Shown here: in pieces, positions 4,494-5,865 of the stretch | Layout of the letters: each line of letters begins with the position of its first letter | How positions within the stretch are numbered: position 1 is the stretch's first letter | Assembly (NCBI GenBank): GCA_903827085.1 | Contig: CAIKHC010000312.1 | Location: 1-5,865, forward strand | DNA: 5,865 bases | Source: an uncultured Candidatus Nemicrothrix sp. | Lineage (GTDB): Bacteria > Actinomycetota > Acidimicrobiia > Acidimicrobiales > Acidimicrobilacustridaceae | Direction of reading: 5' to 3' | Made by a program: the position numbers and the translations under genes | Notes under the pieces: model-generated | Told to the model about the DNA's origin: nothing | The model's database searches: none | What the model saw: only the letters and a program-made list of their open reading frames with translations

Positions 4494-5786
4494 TCACGCG
4501 GATGTCGAACTGTTCCCCGGATCAGTTTGCTCTGCATTTGGCCCCCACTGCTGAGCCCCTCGGCGTTTCAAACGAAGACCATCGGGGCCCACAGCAACCG
4601 CCGACCCAATCGCTTCTTCGCCGAACCGAGCCCGGATCTCATCGATCGTGCGATCTGCTTCCTGCCAGCCTGGACCCGAGATCGCTTCGTCAAATGTGAG
4701 TTGTCGGGACGAATCAGAGCTGAGTCCACTCACCGAGAGTCCAAGTAGCCGAACCCCCTGAGCAGGATCAACAAGTGCGAGCAAACCGCGACCGGCGTCG
4801 AGCAACGACCGCGAATCATCGATCGCGACCGCCAATGTGGTTGATCGAGTGATCGTCGTGAAGTCACCGAACCGCACTTTCAGCTGCACCGTGCGCCCAA
4901 CAAGCCCCTGCGCCCGCAATCGAGATGCAACGGAATCAGCAAACTGTACGAGTTCATGATCCAAGGTCGAACGAAGGTGATGGTCACGAGAAAACGTTTC
5001 CTCTTGACCGATCGATTTCATCGCGCGGTCTGGCTCGACCAAGCGTTCGTCTTGGCCATTGGCCAACGAGTGGAGATGGCGTCCCTGAGAGCGACCAAGC
5101 ACGGCAACGACGTTCTCTTCGGGAAGGTCAGCGAGATCAGCAATCGTTAGAACGCCGATTCGGTGAAGTTTTGTGAGCGTCGCCGGCCCCACTCCCCAAA
5201 GCGATTCGACCGGAAGCGGCCGAAGGAATGACAACGTTTCTTCGGGTTCAACAACGTAAACACCGCTGCCAAACTGTGGCCCATCTTTCGACGCTTTTGG
5301 TTTAGCTGCTTCAGTCGCGAGTTTCGCAACAAACTTTGTGCTCGCTACTCCGACTGAACATGTCAGACCCTGTTCTTCGAGAACACGTCGACGTATAGAT
5401 GCCGCGATCGTCGGCGCGTCACCGAGTAATCGGAGAGCCCCACTCACATCGAGAAAGGCTTCATCGAGCGAAAGCGGCTCAACAAGCGGTGTGACGTCTC
5501 TGAAAATCGCCATCACGTTTGCACTGACTTCGGAATAGCGATGGAACCTGCCGCTCAAAAAGATCGCGTGCGGACACAAACGACGCGCTTGGGCCGCTGA
5601 CATTGCCGAGTAAACGCCGAACGCGCGTGCTTCATAAGACGCAGCTGCCACCACTCCACGTTGTCCGTCGCCGCCAACGACGACGGGTTTTCCGCGTAGT
5701 TCAGGCTGATCAAGTAACTCAACCGATACGAAGAACGCATCCATGTCCACATGGAGAATGTTTGCGATGTCGCGCGGCTTGTTCAC
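4494..5786 (-). CDS. dinB: DNA polymerase IV (Y-family translesion polymerase)
   Basis: DinB copies past damaged bases, without proofreading, at stalled forks. The 430-residue protein carries the Y-family catalytic acids: D14 in HVDMDAFF (12-19) and D108-E109 in PLSLDEAFLD. F19 is at the steric-gate position that excludes ribonucleotides. YEARAFGV (51-58) and CSVGVASTKFVAKLA (143-157) are the finger and palm blocks, LWGVGPAT (196-203) begins the helix-hairpin-helix thumb, and the little-finger domain covers about 255-365. RQLTFDEA (361-368) resembles a sliding-clamp binding motif. The polar tail after about 410 is not conserved. All catalytic residues are intact. The GTG at 5784-5786 overlaps the preceding stop as GTGA, so translation is probably coupled; the Shine-Dalgarno is weak. 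I see no LexA-type site in the window, and the promoter must lie further upstream. Confidence 0.95.
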   Translation of the reverse strand: MNKPRDIANILHVDMDAFFVSVELLDQPELRGKPVVVGGDGQRGVVAAASYEARAFGVYSAMSAAQARRLCPHAIFLSGRFHRYSEVSANVMAIFRDVTPLVEPLSLDEAFLDVSGALRLLGDAPTIAASIRRRVLEEQGLTCSVGVASTKFVAKLATEAAKPKASKDGPQFGSGVYVVEPEETLSFLRPLPVESLWGVGPATLTKLHRIGVLTIADLADLPEENVVAVLGRSQGRHLHSLANGQDERLVEPDRAMKSIGQEETFSRDHHLRSTLDHELVQFADSVASRLRAQGLVGRTVQLKVRFGDFTTITRSTTLAVAIDDSRSLLDAGRGLLALVDPAQGVRLLGLSVSGLSSDSSRQLTFDEAISGPGWQEADRTIDEIRARFGEEAIGSAVAVGPDGLRLKRRGAQQWGPNAEQTDPGNSSTSA

Positions 5787-5865
5787 ACGCGCGTCACCAC
5801 CAACGACGATCGGTCCGAACCTTCGATGTTGTAGGCGAATGAACGCGGGTCATCCCAACGGTGCA
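5783..5865 (-). CDS. C-terminal end of an unidentified gene upstream of dinB
   Basis: An open frame enters from the right edge and ends with TGA at 5783-5785, giving 26 visible residues beginning HRWDDPRSFAYNIEGSDR and ending SSLVVTRV. The stop overlaps the dinB GTG by GTGA, the classic arrangement of coupled operon genes, and this is the main reason to call it a gene. The short tail could be the last strand of an alpha/beta enzyme, but nothing is diagnostic and I do not assign a function. Confidence 0.55.
   Translation of the reverse strand, partial: HRWDDPRSFAYNIEGSDRSSLVVTRV

Noticed and set aside
4507..4515. GAACTGTTC palindrome near the dinB end, as an SOS box
   Set aside because: The half-sites are 1 bp apart rather than the 4 bp expected of actinobacterial LexA sites, and it lies inside the 3' end of the coding region, not at a promoter.
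3537..4748. Long 403-codon open frame on the plus strand
   Set aside because: It lies antisense to the ROK kinase, DUF3040 and dinB genes, all with clear family motifs. Its translation is Arg/Ser/Pro-rich without recognisable domains, as expected for a GC-rich shadow frame.

Overview
The window looks like chromosomal DNA of a moderately GC-rich actinobacterium. The DUF3040 membrane protein, the short actinobacterial-type lipoate ligase-like protein, frequent GTG starts and the mraZ-rsmH order all point there. An Acidimicrobiia-like lineage is possible, but I cannot fix the class from sequence alone. No mobile element, tRNA, rRNA or CRISPR array is visible, and all genes look chromosomal.

Layout from the right end, nearly all on the minus strand. 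The last codons of an unidentified gene overlap dinB (DNA polymerase IV) by GTGA. After a gap of 85 nt comes a DUF3040 membrane protein. Its stop overlaps what seems to be a CTG start (CTGA) of a ROK-family sugar kinase, and the kinase is followed after 9 nt by an 89-residue conserved-looking protein of unknown function. That unit ends against a plus-strand short-chain dehydrogenase; the two convergent stop codons lie inside one perfect 8-bp inverted repeat. The dehydrogenase is divergent from a lipoate-ligase-family protein on the minus strand. A 316-nt gap follows with the mraZ control region, then mraZ, a 233-nt structured leader, and the first 118 codons of rsmH, which runs off the left edge into what should be the dcw cell-wall/division cluster.

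The most interesting part is the mraZ-rsmH spacer. Its minus-strand RNA can fold into a compact three-way junction closed by a helix of up to 23 bp. All three non-Watson-Crick pairs of that helix are G-U in the minus RNA and would be C/A mismatches in the plus RNA. Segments of both strands of the closing helix are also complementary to the sequence at and just before the rsmH Shine-Dalgarno, so an RBS-sequestering alternative fold can be drawn. This is a candidate cis-regulatory RNA for rsmH and the downstream genes. Whether it belongs to the published actinobacterial 'mraW' RNA motif has to be tested with a covariance model.

Upstream of mraZ there are two perfect 9-bp direct repeats spaced 10 bp apart inside a possible promoter spacer, as expected for MraZ autoregulation, with further G-tracts in roughly the same helical phase. 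The dinB-DUF3040-kinase block, the dehydrogenase and the lipoate ligase have no obvious common pathway; they seem to be neighbours of the dcw cluster rather than parts of one system.
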